From: Kaistella faecalis
GTDB lineage: Bacteria > Bacteroidota > Bacteroidia > Flavobacteriales > Weeksellaceae
Direction: 5' to 3'
NCBI RefSeq assembly: GCF_019195395.1
Contig: NZ_CP078067.1
Location: 1-64,000 of the forward strand
DNA: 64,000 nt
Shown here: piece by piece, positions 43,662-53,181 of the stretch
Layout of the letters: every line of letters starts with the position of its first letter
How positions within the stretch are numbered: the first letter of the stretch is position 1
Notes under the pieces: generated by a model
Databases searched by the model: none
Seen by the model: only the letters and a program-made list of their open reading frames with translations
Told to the model about the DNA's origin: nothing
Made by a program: the position numbers and the translations under genes

Positions 43662-45212
43662 TTAGTCGAGACCTCCTTTTCTTGTTGGTTCCTTTACTTC
43701 AGGCCATTTCATCTGTTCACCGGTTCTTTCGTTAACAGGAAGTTTAATTCTTTCTGCAGACGTTTTTTCCGGATCTTCGCTGGCCATATATGTCATAATA
43801 GCGATTAAAGCTACATTGCTTTTTACATCATCAAAAACGATTTTGTCATAAGTATCGCGGTTGGTATGCCAGGTGTAATTTCCGTAGCTCCAGTTCAAAG
43901 AGCCCAACATGAAGGCTGGAACTCCTGCCGCAACAAATGATGCATGGTCTGATCCGCCACCGCCTGGAGTGCCCGGGAACGTTGTTTTGATGTCTTTGGT
44001 AAGTTCCTTTGGTACGGCAGCAAGCCATCTTCCCAAATAATCATAAGAATTCAGGAATCCCTGTCCGCTGATGTTGGCGATACGTCCCGTTCCGTTGTCC
44101 TGGTTGAACAGCGCCTGTATCTTTGGCATCTGGTCTTTATGCGCAGAAACGTAACCGCGTGATCCGTTCAGTCCCTGTTCTTCGCTTCCCCAAAGGCCTA
44201 CGATGATGGTTCTTTTTGGATTAGGATATAATTTTTTCAGTATTCTTGCAACTTCCATCATGGTAATGGTTCCGGTTCCGTTATCGGTTGCACCGGTGCC
44301 GCCATCCCAGGAATCGAGGTGTGCTGATAGTATAATATATTCATCAGGTTTTTCTGAACCTTTGATTTCGGCAACGGTATTGAAGGTTGGTGCAATTCCT
44401 TTGTCTTTAGAATTGGCTGTGATTTTCAGTTTTGGTGTAGTTCCGTTTTTCAGCATTCTGTAAAGCTGTCCGTAATCCTCAAGAGAAACATCCATAACCG
44501 GGATTTTTTTTGTTCCTGCCGAAAATATTTTGTTAACACCGAAGCCCCGGGACCAGTTTGAAGAAATGATTCCGGCTGCACCGGCTGCTTCAAGCTTTGC
44601 ATTCAAGGTACGCGACGTTTCTCCTGAAGCTTTAATTGAATTCTGCCACGCTTCAGATGCGGCTTTGGACTCCGCCTGCATTTTTTCGAAAGATTCTGGT
44701 GTTGCAAATTCTTTCCAGTTGTATTCAGGTCTGCCGGATGCCTGATATTGGGAAACCATAACGAGTTTTCCCTTTACTGATGAAAGAAATTTGGTGAAAT
44801 CTTCTTTACTGCTGAAGGTCGGAAGCATCACCACATCTGCAGTTAAACCTTTAGCCGGAGTCGCCGGGCTGAAGGCGAGCTGCATCCCTTCAAGAGATTT
44901 TGCATAAGGATAGACCATTTCGAGAGAAGAAGTTCCTCTTTCCCAGGATTTCCATTCTCCCCACTGTTCGTTGCGTGCATCGATTCCCCAGTTTTTGAAT
45001 TGTTTTACCGCCCAGTCGTGAGACTGCTGCATTTTTGGACTTCCCACCAGTCTTGGACCGATTCCATCGAGCAATTCATAGGCGAGTTTCTCAAGTTGGG
45101 AATTGTTGTAAGTTTCATCCATTATGGATTTTGTCATTTGGTCCTGCGTTTGGGCATTGAGTCCCGCTGCAAGGACCGTCGAAAGCATTAAAGCTTTAGC
45201 ATAGTTCTTCAT
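43662..45212 (-). CDS. M28-family exported metallopeptidase
   Basis: This 516-residue protein has a signal peptide (MKNYAKALMLSTVLAAGLNAQ). A PA-like insert lies around 130-230, and the M28 zinc-peptidase domain runs from about 280: SAHLDSWDGGTGATDNGTG (His and Asp ligands), WGSEEQGLNGSRGY (Glu general base and ligand), and GGGGSDHASFVAAGVPAF (further His/Asp). It probably works as an aminopeptidase or carboxypeptidase in the periplasm, feeding on peptides. It is a single-gene unit. Confidence 0.9.
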   Translation of the reverse strand: MKNYAKALMLSTVLAAGLNAQTQDQMTKSIMDETYNNSQLEKLAYELLDGIGPRLVGSPKMQQSHDWAVKQFKNWGIDARNEQWGEWKSWERGTSSLEMVYPYAKSLEGMQLAFSPATPAKGLTADVVMLPTFSSKEDFTKFLSSVKGKLVMVSQYQASGRPEYNWKEFATPESFEKMQAESKAASEAWQNSIKASGETSRTLNAKLEAAGAAGIISSNWSRGFGVNKIFSAGTKKIPVMDVSLEDYGQLYRMLKNGTTPKLKITANSKDKGIAPTFNTVAEIKGSEKPDEYIILSAHLDSWDGGTGATDNGTGTITMMEVARILKKLYPNPKRTIIVGLWGSEEQGLNGSRGYVSAHKDQMPKIQALFNQDNGTGRIANISGQGFLNSYDYLGRWLAAVPKELTKDIKTTFPGTPGGGGSDHASFVAAGVPAFMLGSLNWSYGNYTWHTNRDTYDKIVFDDVKSNVALIAIMTYMASEDPEKTSAERIKLPVNERTGEQMKWPEVKEPTRKGGLD

Positions 45213-45378
45213 TCTATATAACTTTTGGTGCTGAAGATAATATTTTTTGGGAAGAGAGAAAAATATAAATGGTGATTGGGTTTCAGATTTCGTAAAAATT
45301 TACTGCGATCGAAAAATAATAATCAACAAAACTGGCTGATAGTAGGTAAGTTGGCAAAAAACTTGTATAGGGAAAGCC

Positions 45379-45846
45379 ATGCTTATAAAAAATCTCGTTT
45401 TAATCCTTTATTTTTGTTTTCTGAATTTAAATGCCCAGTCTAAGGCAGATCACGTGCTTGGCAAATGGCTTGCAACCGATCACAGTGTTGCTGTAGAGGT
45501 ATACAAACTGAAAGGTGAGTATAAGGCCAAAGTGATTTGGTTCGACGAGAGCAAAGGAAGCGGAAAACCGATGCATACCCGTACCGATTTCGAAAATCCT
45601 GATCCCAGTCTGCGGCACAGAAAGATATTAGGAATGGAGGTTTTGGATGGTCTTGTATATAATCCGGCAAAAAACGAATGGGAACATGGTAAAATCTATG
45701 ATGCCAGTTCGGGCAGGTTATGGGATTCCTCTGCCCAGATCACGGAAAACGGCCTTCTGAAAGTACGCGGATACTGGAAATTTAAGTGGATTGGCAAAAG
45801 CATGACTTTTAAGAAAACTAATTACTCAACCTTAACTAAACTATAA
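45379..45846 (+). CDS. DUF2147 family exported protein
   Basis: This 155-residue protein has a signal peptide (LILYFCFLNLNAQ). The DUF2147 pattern follows: VLGKWLATDHSVAVEVYK (about 26-43), AKVIWFDE, GMEVLDGLVYNPAKNEWEHG (about 87-106) and a YWKFKWIGKSMTFKK end. It is a lipocalin-like small beta-barrel in the periplasm. Function unknown. The next gene starts 12 bp later, so the two are probably co-transcribed. Confidence 0.87.
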   Translation: MLIKNLVLILYFCFLNLNAQSKADHVLGKWLATDHSVAVEVYKLKGEYKAKVIWFDESKGSGKPMHTRTDFENPDPSLRHRKILGMEVLDGLVYNPAKNEWEHGKIYDASSGRLWDSSAQITENGLLKVRGYWKFKWIGKSMTFKKTNYSTLTKL

Positions 45847-45857
45847 ATCTATAAACT

Positions 45858-46202
45858 ATGAATTTAATCATCCGACTTCTTGTTACCGCAGTAGTGGCAT
45901 TTTTTCTCACTAAAATTCTTTCAGGCGTACATTTCGATGGGTTTTCCACGGCAATTGTGTTTGCAATCGTTCTGGGGATTCTGAACCTGATTGTTTCGCC
46001 CATTCTGAAAATTCTCGGTCTGCCTCTTACCATTATTACTCTGGGGCTTTTTTCCCTGGTCATTAATGCTCTGGTTATTCTGATTGCAGATTATTTTATT
46101 GACGGGATGACGATTGATGGGTTCTGGTGGGCATTTATTTTCAGCATTGCGCTGTCACTTATTACTTCACTGTTGAACGGGATTTTTACTTCTTCAGAAT
46201 AA
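45858..46202 (+). CDS. Phage-holin-4-2-like family membrane protein
   Basis: This 114-residue protein has four closely spaced membrane segments and the family pattern VLGILNLIVSPILKILGLPL (about 41-60) and IADYFIDGMTIDGFWWAF. Despite the Pfam name, the family is widespread in bacterial chromosomes and not tied to phage. Function unknown. Confidence 0.85.
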   Translation: MNLIIRLLVTAVVAFFLTKILSGVHFDGFSTAIVFAIVLGILNLIVSPILKILGLPLTIITLGLFSLVINALVILIADYFIDGMTIDGFWWAFIFSIALSLITSLLNGIFTSSE

Positions 46203-46224
46203 ACTTTAAATAAATCAAATCTCA

Positions 46225-46256
46225 GATCACCGCGACCAGCGGTGATTTTTGTTTTA
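46225..46256 (+). terminator. Rho-independent terminator
   Basis: ATCACCGC, loop GACCA, GCGGTGAT and then TTTTGTTTT, 25 bp after the preceding stop. Confidence 0.85.
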
Positions 46257-46319
46257 CCGGTAATATTTGGATGGAGCTTAACCGGAATCTTTTAAGCACA
46301 GCAAATCATCATAAATTTC

Positions 46320-46327
46320 TATATTTG
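46320..46327 (+). promoter_or_regulatory. Bacteroidota -7 promoter element
   Basis: TATATTTG matches TAnnTTTG, 47 bp before the ATG of the S9 peptidase. Confidence 0.6.
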
Positions 46328-46374
46328 TAAACACAGTTGCAGTCTGCATCTGTAATGATCAAAATTGATTTTTT

Positions 46375-48369
46375 ATGAAGTTAAAACACACTATTCTCGC
46401 AGTAGCTGCGCCTTTTCTTATGAATGCACAAAATGTGATGACGCCCGAAATCCTCTGGACATTAAATAAAATTGGCGTTTCGGCAGTTTCACCCGATCAG
46501 TCGTCTTTAATTTATACCATTGGGAAGACCGATCTGAAAACTGAAAAAAACAATAAGAAAACCTATTTTCTCAATATCAAAAATGCTGAAGCTGCTAATC
46601 TTGACTTAGGTAAAAAAGCCCTGATCCAATGGGATAAAAACGGCATCTACGTACAGGAAGGCGATAAAATTTACCTTTCGAAAGATGCAGGAAAAACCTG
46701 GGCAGAATTTTACACGATTGGCGAAGTCGATAATATTGTGATTTCACCCGACGGAAAAAAGATTGCCTTCAGTAAGCAGGTTTTGGTTGAAAAAGTGATG
46801 GGTAAAGACAAATATCAGGATGTTCCGAAATCTTCCGCTCACATTTATACCGACCTGAACCACCGCCATTGGGATTATTTCAGCGAAGGAAAATATAATC
46901 ACGTTTTCGTGGTGAACGTTGCAGACAAAGTTGAAAATGCAAAAGATTTGCTTGAAGGTAAAATGTGGGATTCGCCGCAACGCCCTTTTGGCGGAGCTGA
47001 AGATTTTGTCTGGAGTCCGGATTCTGCACAGCTTTTATACGTTACAAAACCTCTGAGCGGAGCGGAATACGCCCAATCAACCAATACCGATATTTTTGCT
47101 TATGATTTAGCAGCAGGTACTACGTCCAATCTTACTGAAAGCAATAAAGGTTACGATGTTGCTCCGAAATTTTCTCCGGACGGAAAGACTTTGCAGTGGA
47201 TGTCGATGGAAAGAGACGGTTACGAAGCAGACAAAAATGATATTAAATTGATGGACTGGAAATCCCGAAAGGTGAGCAACCTTACGAAAGAGTGGGATGA
47301 AAGCGTAGTTGGCGATGTCTTCTGGACTCAGGATTCAAAAACAATCTATTTTACGACAGCCTTCCGCGGGACAAAACAGCTGTTTTCTCTGAATCCCAAG
47401 AATGCTAAAATTCAGCAGGTAACGAAAGGTGATTTTGATGTGAATGAGATTTATGCTCAAAACAAAAACCAGCTTTTGGTTTCCAGAAACGACATCAATC
47501 ATAATCCTGACTTGTTTTCAGTAGATTTAAAATCCGGGACAATGACTCAGGTAACAGAGGTTAATAAAGCGAATTATGCCAAATTAACGCCGGGAAAATC
47601 GGAACTGAAGATGGTAAAAACGACGGATGGTAAAGAAATGGGCGTTTGGATTCATTATCCACCCAACTTCGATCCTAATAAGAAATATCCAACCCTTCTT
47701 TATTGCCAGGGCGGTCCGCAGTCAGCATTAACTCAGTATTTCAGCACCCGCTGGAATTTCGCGCTGATGGCAGCCAACGGTTATATTGTAGTTGCGCCAA
47801 ACCGCCGCGGAATGCCGGGCTGGGGAACACAATGGAACGAGCAGATTTCTAAAGACTGGGGCGGACAGGTAATGGATGATTATTTATCAGCAACAGATTA
47901 CGCCAAAACTTTGCCATACGTTGATGCTGACCGAATGGGTGCTGTAGGAGCAAGTTACGGAGGATACAGCGTTTTTATGCTGGCCGGAATCCATGAAAAC
48001 AGATTTAAAACTTTTATTGCTCACGACGGACTTTTCGATATGAAATCCTGGTATGGAACTACCGAAGAACTGTTTTTTGCCAACTGGGATCTAGGAAAAC
48101 CTACAGATCAGCCTTTACCTAAAGCCTATAACGAATTTAATCCTTCAAATTTTGTGGATAAATGGAACAAACCAATCATGATCATTCAGGGTGGAATTGA
48201 TTTCCGCGTTGGATATGAGCAGGGCCAGCAGGCATTTCAGGCAGCAAAACTTCACGGTTTGAAATCTAAATTTCTTTATTTTCCGAACGAAAATCACTGG
48301 GTGCTTAAGCCACAGAACGGCTTGGTATGGCAGCGCGAATTTTTCGAATGGTTAAGAGAAACGCTTTAG
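46375..48369 (+). CDS. S9-family prolyl oligopeptidase-type peptidase
   Basis: This 664-residue protein has a signal peptide (KHTILAVAAPFLMNAQ), an N-terminal beta-propeller (about 30-390, with repeated SPDGKK/SPDSAQ blades) and a C-terminal alpha/beta-hydrolase domain. The catalytic triad is Ser in GASYGGYS (about 528), Asp in GGIDFRVG (about 607) and His in NENHWVLK (about 642). It cuts short peptides, probably in the periplasm, and fits peptide feeding alongside the M28 peptidase. Confidence 0.93.
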   Translation: MKLKHTILAVAAPFLMNAQNVMTPEILWTLNKIGVSAVSPDQSSLIYTIGKTDLKTEKNNKKTYFLNIKNAEAANLDLGKKALIQWDKNGIYVQEGDKIYLSKDAGKTWAEFYTIGEVDNIVISPDGKKIAFSKQVLVEKVMGKDKYQDVPKSSAHIYTDLNHRHWDYFSEGKYNHVFVVNVADKVENAKDLLEGKMWDSPQRPFGGAEDFVWSPDSAQLLYVTKPLSGAEYAQSTNTDIFAYDLAAGTTSNLTESNKGYDVAPKFSPDGKTLQWMSMERDGYEADKNDIKLMDWKSRKVSNLTKEWDESVVGDVFWTQDSKTIYFTTAFRGTKQLFSLNPKNAKIQQVTKGDFDVNEIYAQNKNQLLVSRNDINHNPDLFSVDLKSGTMTQVTEVNKANYAKLTPGKSELKMVKTTDGKEMGVWIHYPPNFDPNKKYPTLLYCQGGPQSALTQYFSTRWNFALMAANGYIVVAPNRRGMPGWGTQWNEQISKDWGGQVMDDYLSATDYAKTLPYVDADRMGAVGASYGGYSVFMLAGIHENRFKTFIAHDGLFDMKSWYGTTEELFFANWDLGKPTDQPLPKAYNEFNPSNFVDKWNKPIMIIQGGIDFRVGYEQGQQAFQAAKLHGLKSKFLYFPNENHWVLKPQNGLVWQREFFEWLRETL

Positions 48370-48385
48370 AACCAAAAAATGTAAT

Positions 48386-48423
48386 AAAAAAAAGCTTCTG
48401 ATTATTCCAGAAGCTTTTTTTAT
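48386..48423. terminator. Bidirectional rho-independent terminator
   Basis: AAAAAGCTTCTG, loop ATTATTC, CAGAAGCTTTTT, with T runs on both strands. It lies between converging genes. Confidence 0.9.
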
Positions 48424-48440
48424 TTTTCACAGTTTAAATT

Positions 48441-48989
48441 TTATAACTGAACTTTTACCTTGAAACCGGTATTCATCTTCATTGTGATTTGGTCCGCAGC
48501 TACGGCGCTCGCCTGAATTTCAAAAATTAAGGAATTCTGGCTAGTTTTAAAATAGTTGATCAGTTCTTCATCTGGCACCGTAAATGTAACCGTATTAGGA
48601 TTGGTATTATTCACCACTGTAGCGATAAGTTTTTCCGGCTGGTTGGGAGCTTTAATATAAACTCTCGCATTTTTAATAACATCAAGTTTCGTATCGACGG
48701 TTGAGCTGATAAAATCCATACTCAGCGTACTCATCTTTACCGATTTCAGGTTATTAATAGAATAATTTGGATTATTTTCTTTGATCTTAGCGTCCAGATT
48801 TATATTCATTGGGATTTCTGGTGTTCTGGTGTATGTCATGGTACTTACGTTCACGAAGGGAATGGTCACTGTAGTCGTAAACGGAACATCAAAAGGAGGC
48901 AGCGCGTCTAAAACCGTATTCACAATATCTCTGCAGCTGATCGTGAAGAGCAGGATCAGCATTCCCATTAATAATGATAATTTTTTCAT
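48441..48989 (-). CDS. Lipoprotein, unknown function
   Basis: About 182 residues from the ATG at 48989. The lipoprotein signal is MKKLSLLMGMLILLFTISC (mature Cys 19, lipobox TISC). The mature part is a single beta-rich domain with Thr/Val-rich strands (VPFTTTVTIPFVNVSTM, NTVTFTVPDEELINYF). No family is recognised. An upstream in-frame ATG at 49022 would spoil the signal peptide and is rejected. Confidence 0.7.
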   Translation of the reverse strand: MKKLSLLMGMLILLFTISCRDIVNTVLDALPPFDVPFTTTVTIPFVNVSTMTYTRTPEIPMNINLDAKIKENNPNYSINNLKSVKMSTLSMDFISSTVDTKLDVIKNARVYIKAPNQPEKLIATVVNNTNPNTVTFTVPDEELINYFKTSQNSLIFEIQASAVAADQITMKMNTGFKVKVQL

Positions 48990-49060
48990 AACTGATTTTT
49001 TTAATATTTTTAATGATTGCATTAATCATTCCAATTTTTTAAAGTAAAACCTCCTGAATA

Positions 49061-49549
49061 ATGTCGAACCGAATTTCATCCTTTCCGCCGGTTGTTTCTA
49101 AAAAATCTAAAATTCTTATTTTAGGCTCGGTTCCCGGCGTTAAATCCCTGGAAATGCAGCAATATTACGCGCATCCGCAAAACCAGTTCTGGAGAATTAT
49201 TTTTGAACTTCTAGGAAAGGATTTCAGTGGTGATTATGAGACAAGAATTGAAACCATCAGAAAAAACAATATTGCTTTGTGGGACGTCATCGATACCTGC
49301 GAACGCGAGGGAAGCCTCGACACGAAGATCCGAAACGAGGAACATAATGATATTACGAAAATGCTAAATAACCATCCTTCAATCAACGTGATTTTCTGTA
49401 ATGGTCAGAAATCATTTAAGAATTTAAAGAAAATTTTAGGCAAAGAATCAGAAATTCCTGTATTTGTTTTACCTTCAACAAGTCCGCTTCATACGATTTC
49501 GTTCGATAAAAAACTAAAAGAATGGGAAATTATAAAAACATTTTTATGA
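49061..49549 (+). CDS. DNA-deoxyinosine glycosylase / UDG-superfamily protein
   Basis: This 162-residue protein is of the uracil-DNA glycosylase superfamily, hypoxanthine-type (family 6): ILILGSVPGVKSLEMQQYYA (about 18-37; the GSxPG motif), HPQNQFWRII (about 38-47) and LPSTSPLHT (about 142-150). By family it removes deaminated purines such as hypoxanthine from DNA. Its stop overlaps the start of the next gene (ATGA). Confidence 0.85.
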   Translation: MSNRISSFPPVVSKKSKILILGSVPGVKSLEMQQYYAHPQNQFWRIIFELLGKDFSGDYETRIETIRKNNIALWDVIDTCEREGSLDTKIRNEEHNDITKMLNNHPSINVIFCNGQKSFKNLKKILGKESEIPVFVLPSTSPLHTISFDKKLKEWEIIKTFL

Positions 49550-50193
49550 AGAAACTTAATTTGGTGGCCTTTAGTTTTGTGTTTGTATTGAGTTCTGCAC
49601 AGACTTATTCTTTTGATACGGTTACCAGATACGTACTTAATAACGCAAAGAAAAAGGGTATTAAAGAATCGGTGAACTATTTTAATTCCGATAATTTTAA
49701 TTATTTCCTGAAGGTTACAAGAGTTCCGGAATATCTTAGTGCCACACTCTTTGATTCCAAAACTGATCTGGCACATCGTTTTACAGTAAAAGAAAGTAAA
49801 TCAAAGGGAAACATTTTTTTCGCTTTTGAATATGATTATTCTTACAAGCTGAATACGAAACATTTAATTCATCAAAACCAGTATGTTACTTTTGGTGAAA
49901 TATCAGAAACCTCTCCAAAGCAGGTTTCAATGCAGATTTTCAGTTCAAAAAAAGCAAAGAAACCTGTTGCTAAGCATATTCTTACCCTGCAACCGACCAG
50001 TAAAAATATGTTTCCAATGTTCGCGTTAAGCAGAAGTGTTCATTATACGTTGACGAATGATACAAATTTACCGGGAAATTACATGGTGGTAAGGGACGAT
50101 ATCACCGAGAGAAAAGTTAGCTGTGAATTTTTACTTGAAGATCATAATGATGTAGAACTTAAATTAACGCTTCCTAAATCCCTGAAATTCTAG
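49546..50193 (+). CDS. Exported protein, unknown function
   Basis: About 215 residues from the ATG at 49546, which overlaps the stop of the glycosylase gene (ATGA) and starts a signal peptide (MKKLNLVAFSFVFVLSSAQ). A start eight codons upstream would put charged residues before it. The mature part is beta-rich and Lys-rich with no known domain (FAFEYDYSYKLNTKH, DVELKLTLPKSLKF). Co-translated with a DNA repair gene, though a shared role is not apparent. Confidence 0.65.
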   Translation: MKKLNLVAFSFVFVLSSAQTYSFDTVTRYVLNNAKKKGIKESVNYFNSDNFNYFLKVTRVPEYLSATLFDSKTDLAHRFTVKESKSKGNIFFAFEYDYSYKLNTKHLIHQNQYVTFGEISETSPKQVSMQIFSSKKAKKPVAKHILTLQPTSKNMFPMFALSRSVHYTLTNDTNLPGNYMVVRDDITERKVSCEFLLEDHNDVELKLTLPKSLKF

Positions 50194-50209
50194 TTAAATA
50201 GGCAAACAC

Positions 50210-50240
50210 TTGACTTTGCCTTTTCAAAGCCGTATATTTG
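50210..50240 (+). promoter_or_regulatory. Bacteroidota promoter for queA
   Basis: TTG (50210-50212), a 20-bp spacer, and TATATTTG (50233-50240) match the -33/-7 consensus TTG-N17-23-TAnnTTTG. It lies 54 bp before the ATG. Confidence 0.7.
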
Positions 50241-50293
50241 CAGTCCGAAAATCATTGGGTTTTTCGGCTAATTTTTAAACCGTAATTTAAAAA

Positions 50294-51343
50294 ATGAAAA
50301 CATCTGATTTCAACTTCCATTTGCCGGAAGAACTCCTGGCAGAGTATCCTGCAGAGCACAGAGACGACGCCAAACTCATGGTTCTAGACCGCAAAAAGCA
50401 GACAATCGAACATAAAACTTTCAAAGATGTTGTAGATTATTTCGATGAAAAAGATCTTTTTATCTTCAATAATACCAAGGTTTTCCCGGCGAGATTGTAT
50501 GGAAACAAAGAAAAAACCGGTGCCAAAATTGAAGTTTTCCTTTTAAGAGAACTCGATAAAGAAACCCGCGTTTGGGATGTTTTGGTTGATCCTGCAAGAA
50601 AGATAAGAATCGGAAACAAATTGTTTTTCACTGAAGACGAATCTTTGGTTGCCGAAGTAATCGATAATACGACTTCCAGAGGTAGAACCCTGAGATTTTT
50701 ATATGACGGTTCTTACGAGGAATTCCGCTCGAAACTGAAAGAACTGGGCGAAACTCCACTTCCAAAATATATCAAAAGAGCCGTAGAACCTGAAGACGCA
50801 GAACGTTTCCAGACCATCTATGCCAAGCACGAAGGTGCCGTTGCAGCTCCTACAGCAGGTTTGCACTTCTCCAGACATTTGATGAAGAAACTCGAGATCA
50901 AAGGAATCGATTTCGCTGAAGTAACACTTCATGTTGGTTTGGGAACTTTTAACCCGATTGAGGTTGAAGATTTAAGCAAACATAAAATGGAATCTGAGGA
51001 AGCCATCATTGATCAGAAAAACGCCGATATCATCAACAAAGCGGTTGCTGAGCAGCGCAGAGTTTGTGCAGTGGGAACCACTACCATGAGAGCTTTGGAA
51101 ACTTCGGTTTCATCCAATAAAAAGATCGGGCCTTATCATGGCTGGACGAATAAATTTATTTTCCCGCCACATGATTTCGGTGTTGCCAATGCGATGATTA
51201 CCAACTTCCATACGCCAAAATCTACACTCTTAATGATGATCGCAGCGTTCGCAGGGAAAGATTTCCTGATGCAGGCCTATGAAGAAGCCATTAAAAACGA
51301 ATACAAATTCTATTCTTATGGGGACGCAATGCTGATTCTGTAA
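50294..51343 (+). CDS. queA: S-adenosylmethionine:tRNA ribosyltransferase-isomerase
   Basis: This is a 349-residue protein, full length for QueA. Motifs: [19 protein letters not shown] at the start, [15 protein letters not shown] (about 56-70), [15 protein letters not shown] (about 180-194), [11 protein letters not shown] (about 214-224), [10 protein letters not shown] and [14 protein letters not shown] (about 300-313). It adds the ribosyl part of SAM to preQ1-tRNA to make epoxyqueuosine. It has its own promoter. Confidence 0.96.
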   Translation: MKTSDFNFHLPEELLAEYPAEHRDDAKLMVLDRKKQTIEHKTFKDVVDYFDEKDLFIFNNTKVFPARLYGNKEKTGAKIEVFLLRELDKETRVWDVLVDPARKIRIGNKLFFTEDESLVAEVIDNTTSRGRTLRFLYDGSYEEFRSKLKELGETPLPKYIKRAVEPEDAERFQTIYAKHEGAVAAPTAGLHFSRHLMKKLEIKGIDFAEVTLHVGLGTFNPIEVEDLSKHKMESEEAIIDQKNADIINKAVAEQRRVCAVGTTTMRALETSVSSNKKIGPYHGWTNKFIFPPHDFGVANAMITNFHTPKSTLLMMIAAFAGKDFLMQAYEEAIKNEYKFYSYGDAMLIL

Positions 51344-51364
51344 GATCAATTAACTTTAAATATT

Positions 51365-51424
51365 TCTCGCAGATTTGCTGATGACGCAGAAAGAGAATCT
51401 GCCGACTTTGCTAAATCTGCGAGA
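51365..51424. repeat. Inverted intergenic repeat between queA and rlmN
   Basis: TCTCGCAGATTT (51365-51376) and AAATCTGCGAGA (51413-51424) are perfect 12-bp inverted copies. GCAGAAAGAGAATCTGC (51381-51397) forms an inner stem. A T run follows (ACTTTTTATG). Similar CGCAGATTT-type elements are, from memory, scattered between genes in Chryseobacterium. It may end queA transcription or be a short dispersed repeat. Confidence 0.6.
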
Positions 51425-51430
51425 CTTTTT

Positions 51431-52465
51431 ATGAAAGATATACGGACATTAAATTTAGAACAGCTGACTGATTATTTCAGAGAGATCGGCGAAAAACCCT
51501 TCCGCGCGAAGCAGGTTTATGACTGGCTGTGGAGCAAGAATCTGCATTCTATTGATGAAATGACCAATCTTTCTAAAGACCTCAGAGAGAAAATTTCTCA
51601 GGAATACATCATCAATCCCATTTCGGTTGACCAGCTTCAGAAATCGACCGACGGAACCATTAAAAACGGTGTAAAACTACACGACGGACTTCTCGTAGAA
51701 TCGGTCCTGATTCCTACAGAAACCCGTACTACAGCCTGTGTTTCGTCTCAGGTTGGCTGTTCTCTGAACTGCGAATTTTGTGCAACCGCACGCCTGAAAA
51801 GGATGAGAAATCTGGAAGTTGCAGAAATTGTGGATCAGGTAGCCTTAATCGACAGACAAAGCAAACTTTATTTCGACAGACCGCTTTCAAACATCGTTTT
51901 CATGGGAATGGGCGAGCCGATGATGAATTACAAAAATGTAGTAGATGCGGTCAGGAAAATTACACAGCCCGAAGGTTTGGGCATGTCGCCGCGGAGAATC
52001 ACCGTGTCAACGTCAGGGATTCCTAAGATGATTAAAATGCTTGCCGATGAAGATCTGCGGGTAAAACTTGCGCTTTCTTTACATTCAGCGATCGAGTCGA
52101 AAAGGAATGAAATCATGCCTTTCTCCGATAAATTTCCGCTTACCGATATCATGGATTCTTTAAAATACTGGTACGAAAAAACTGGAAATCCTATAACATT
52201 TGAATACTGCGTCTGGAAAGGAATCAATGATCAGGATGAAGACATCAAAGCGCTCATCCGTTACTGTAAGCAGGTTCCGAGTAAAGTGAACTTAATTCAG
52301 TATAATCCCATCGGCGACGGAAAATACGATAAATGCAATAAAGAAGCCGAGGAAAATTATGTACGCCAACTCGAAAACGCCGGAATTACTGTGCTGATCC
52401 GCCGAAGCCGGGGAGGAGACATCGATGCGGCCTGTGGGCAGTTGGCGAATAAATCCAGTGAGTAA
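51431..52465 (+). CDS. rlmN: 23S rRNA (adenine2503-C2)-methyltransferase / tRNA methyltransferase
   Basis: This 344-residue radical SAM enzyme has CSLNCEFCATARL (Cys-x3-Cys-x2-Cys, about 110-117), GMGEPMMNY (about 159-167), and RRITVSTSG. Near the C-terminus RSRGGDIDAACGQL carries the methyl-carrying Cys (about 337). It methylates A2503 of 23S rRNA and A37 of some tRNAs. The stop overlaps the next ATG (TAATG), starting a three-gene unit. Confidence 0.96.
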   Translation: MKDIRTLNLEQLTDYFREIGEKPFRAKQVYDWLWSKNLHSIDEMTNLSKDLREKISQEYIINPISVDQLQKSTDGTIKNGVKLHDGLLVESVLIPTETRTTACVSSQVGCSLNCEFCATARLKRMRNLEVAEIVDQVALIDRQSKLYFDRPLSNIVFMGMGEPMMNYKNVVDAVRKITQPEGLGMSPRRITVSTSGIPKMIKMLADEDLRVKLALSLHSAIESKRNEIMPFSDKFPLTDIMDSLKYWYEKTGNPITFEYCVWKGINDQDEDIKALIRYCKQVPSKVNLIQYNPIGDGKYDKCNKEAEENYVRQLENAGITVLIRRSRGGDIDAACGQLANKSSE

Positions 52466-53181
52466 TGTTCAGCCACAAAGGAAAAACCCGTACCGAAAAG
52501 CATAATCTTGGGATTGCCTCACTGCTGAGTTTCGTGGCTGGTTTGGTAAATGTGGTGGGATTTTTTTCGGTGCAGAAACTTACAACAAACGTTACAGGAC
52601 ATTTCGCTTACTTTGTAGATGAAGCTTTCAAGCAGGATTTCCGGAGTGCTTTTCACGTGGCACTTTATATCTTTTTCTTTTTTCTGGGTGCTTTCATTTC
52701 CAACTTTATGGTTGAAATTTATTCGCGAAGACGGGAAAATCTTATTTATGTTGTCCCTACTATTACCGAGGCTGTAATCCTTGCAGGCATAGGAATTACA
52801 GGGACATATCTTATTTCGGAAAATCCGGATATGATCGCTTTCAGCCTTCTATTTGCGATGGGGATGCAGAATTCACTCGTAACAAGCATATCAAATGCGG
52901 TGGTCCGTACAACACATTTAACCGGACTGTTTACCGATATGGGTATCGAGTTTTCTCAACTTTTCTTTTATAAAGATCAGGCACATAAAAAGAAGCTCAT
53001 CAAATCAATAAAACTCCGTTTAATCATAATCTGGCTTTTTTTTGCAGGAGGTGTTTCAGGAGGAATTCTTTACACACATTTCGGTATCAGAACGCTTCTC
53101 TTCGGAAGTTTAATTTTGCTGCTGGGACTGCTCTATGATTTTGTAAAAATCCGCATCCTGCTGTTAAGACGTAAATTATAA
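52465..53181 (+). CDS. YoaK/DUF1275 family membrane protein
   Basis: This 238-residue protein has about six membrane segments and family motifs: SLLSFVAGLVNVVGFFSVQ (about 18-36), TTNVTGHFAYF, MGMQNSLVTSISNAVVRTTH (about 132-151), and LTGLFTDMG. It is in the inner membrane; function unknown. It overlaps both rlmN and the next gene by one base (TAATG), which couples translation. Confidence 0.88.
   Translation: MFSHKGKTRTEKHNLGIASLLSFVAGLVNVVGFFSVQKLTTNVTGHFAYFVDEAFKQDFRSAFHVALYIFFFFLGAFISNFMVEIYSRRRENLIYVVPTITEAVILAGIGITGTYLISENPDMIAFSLLFAMGMQNSLVTSISNAVVRTTHLTGLFTDMGIEFSQLFFYKDQAHKKKLIKSIKLRLIIIWLFFAGGVSGGILYTHFGIRTLLFGSLILLLGLLYDFVKIRILLLRRKL

Noticed and set aside
45858-46202. Holin-like gene taken as a prophage sign.
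   Set aside because: This family is common in ordinary chromosomes, and no other phage gene lies near.
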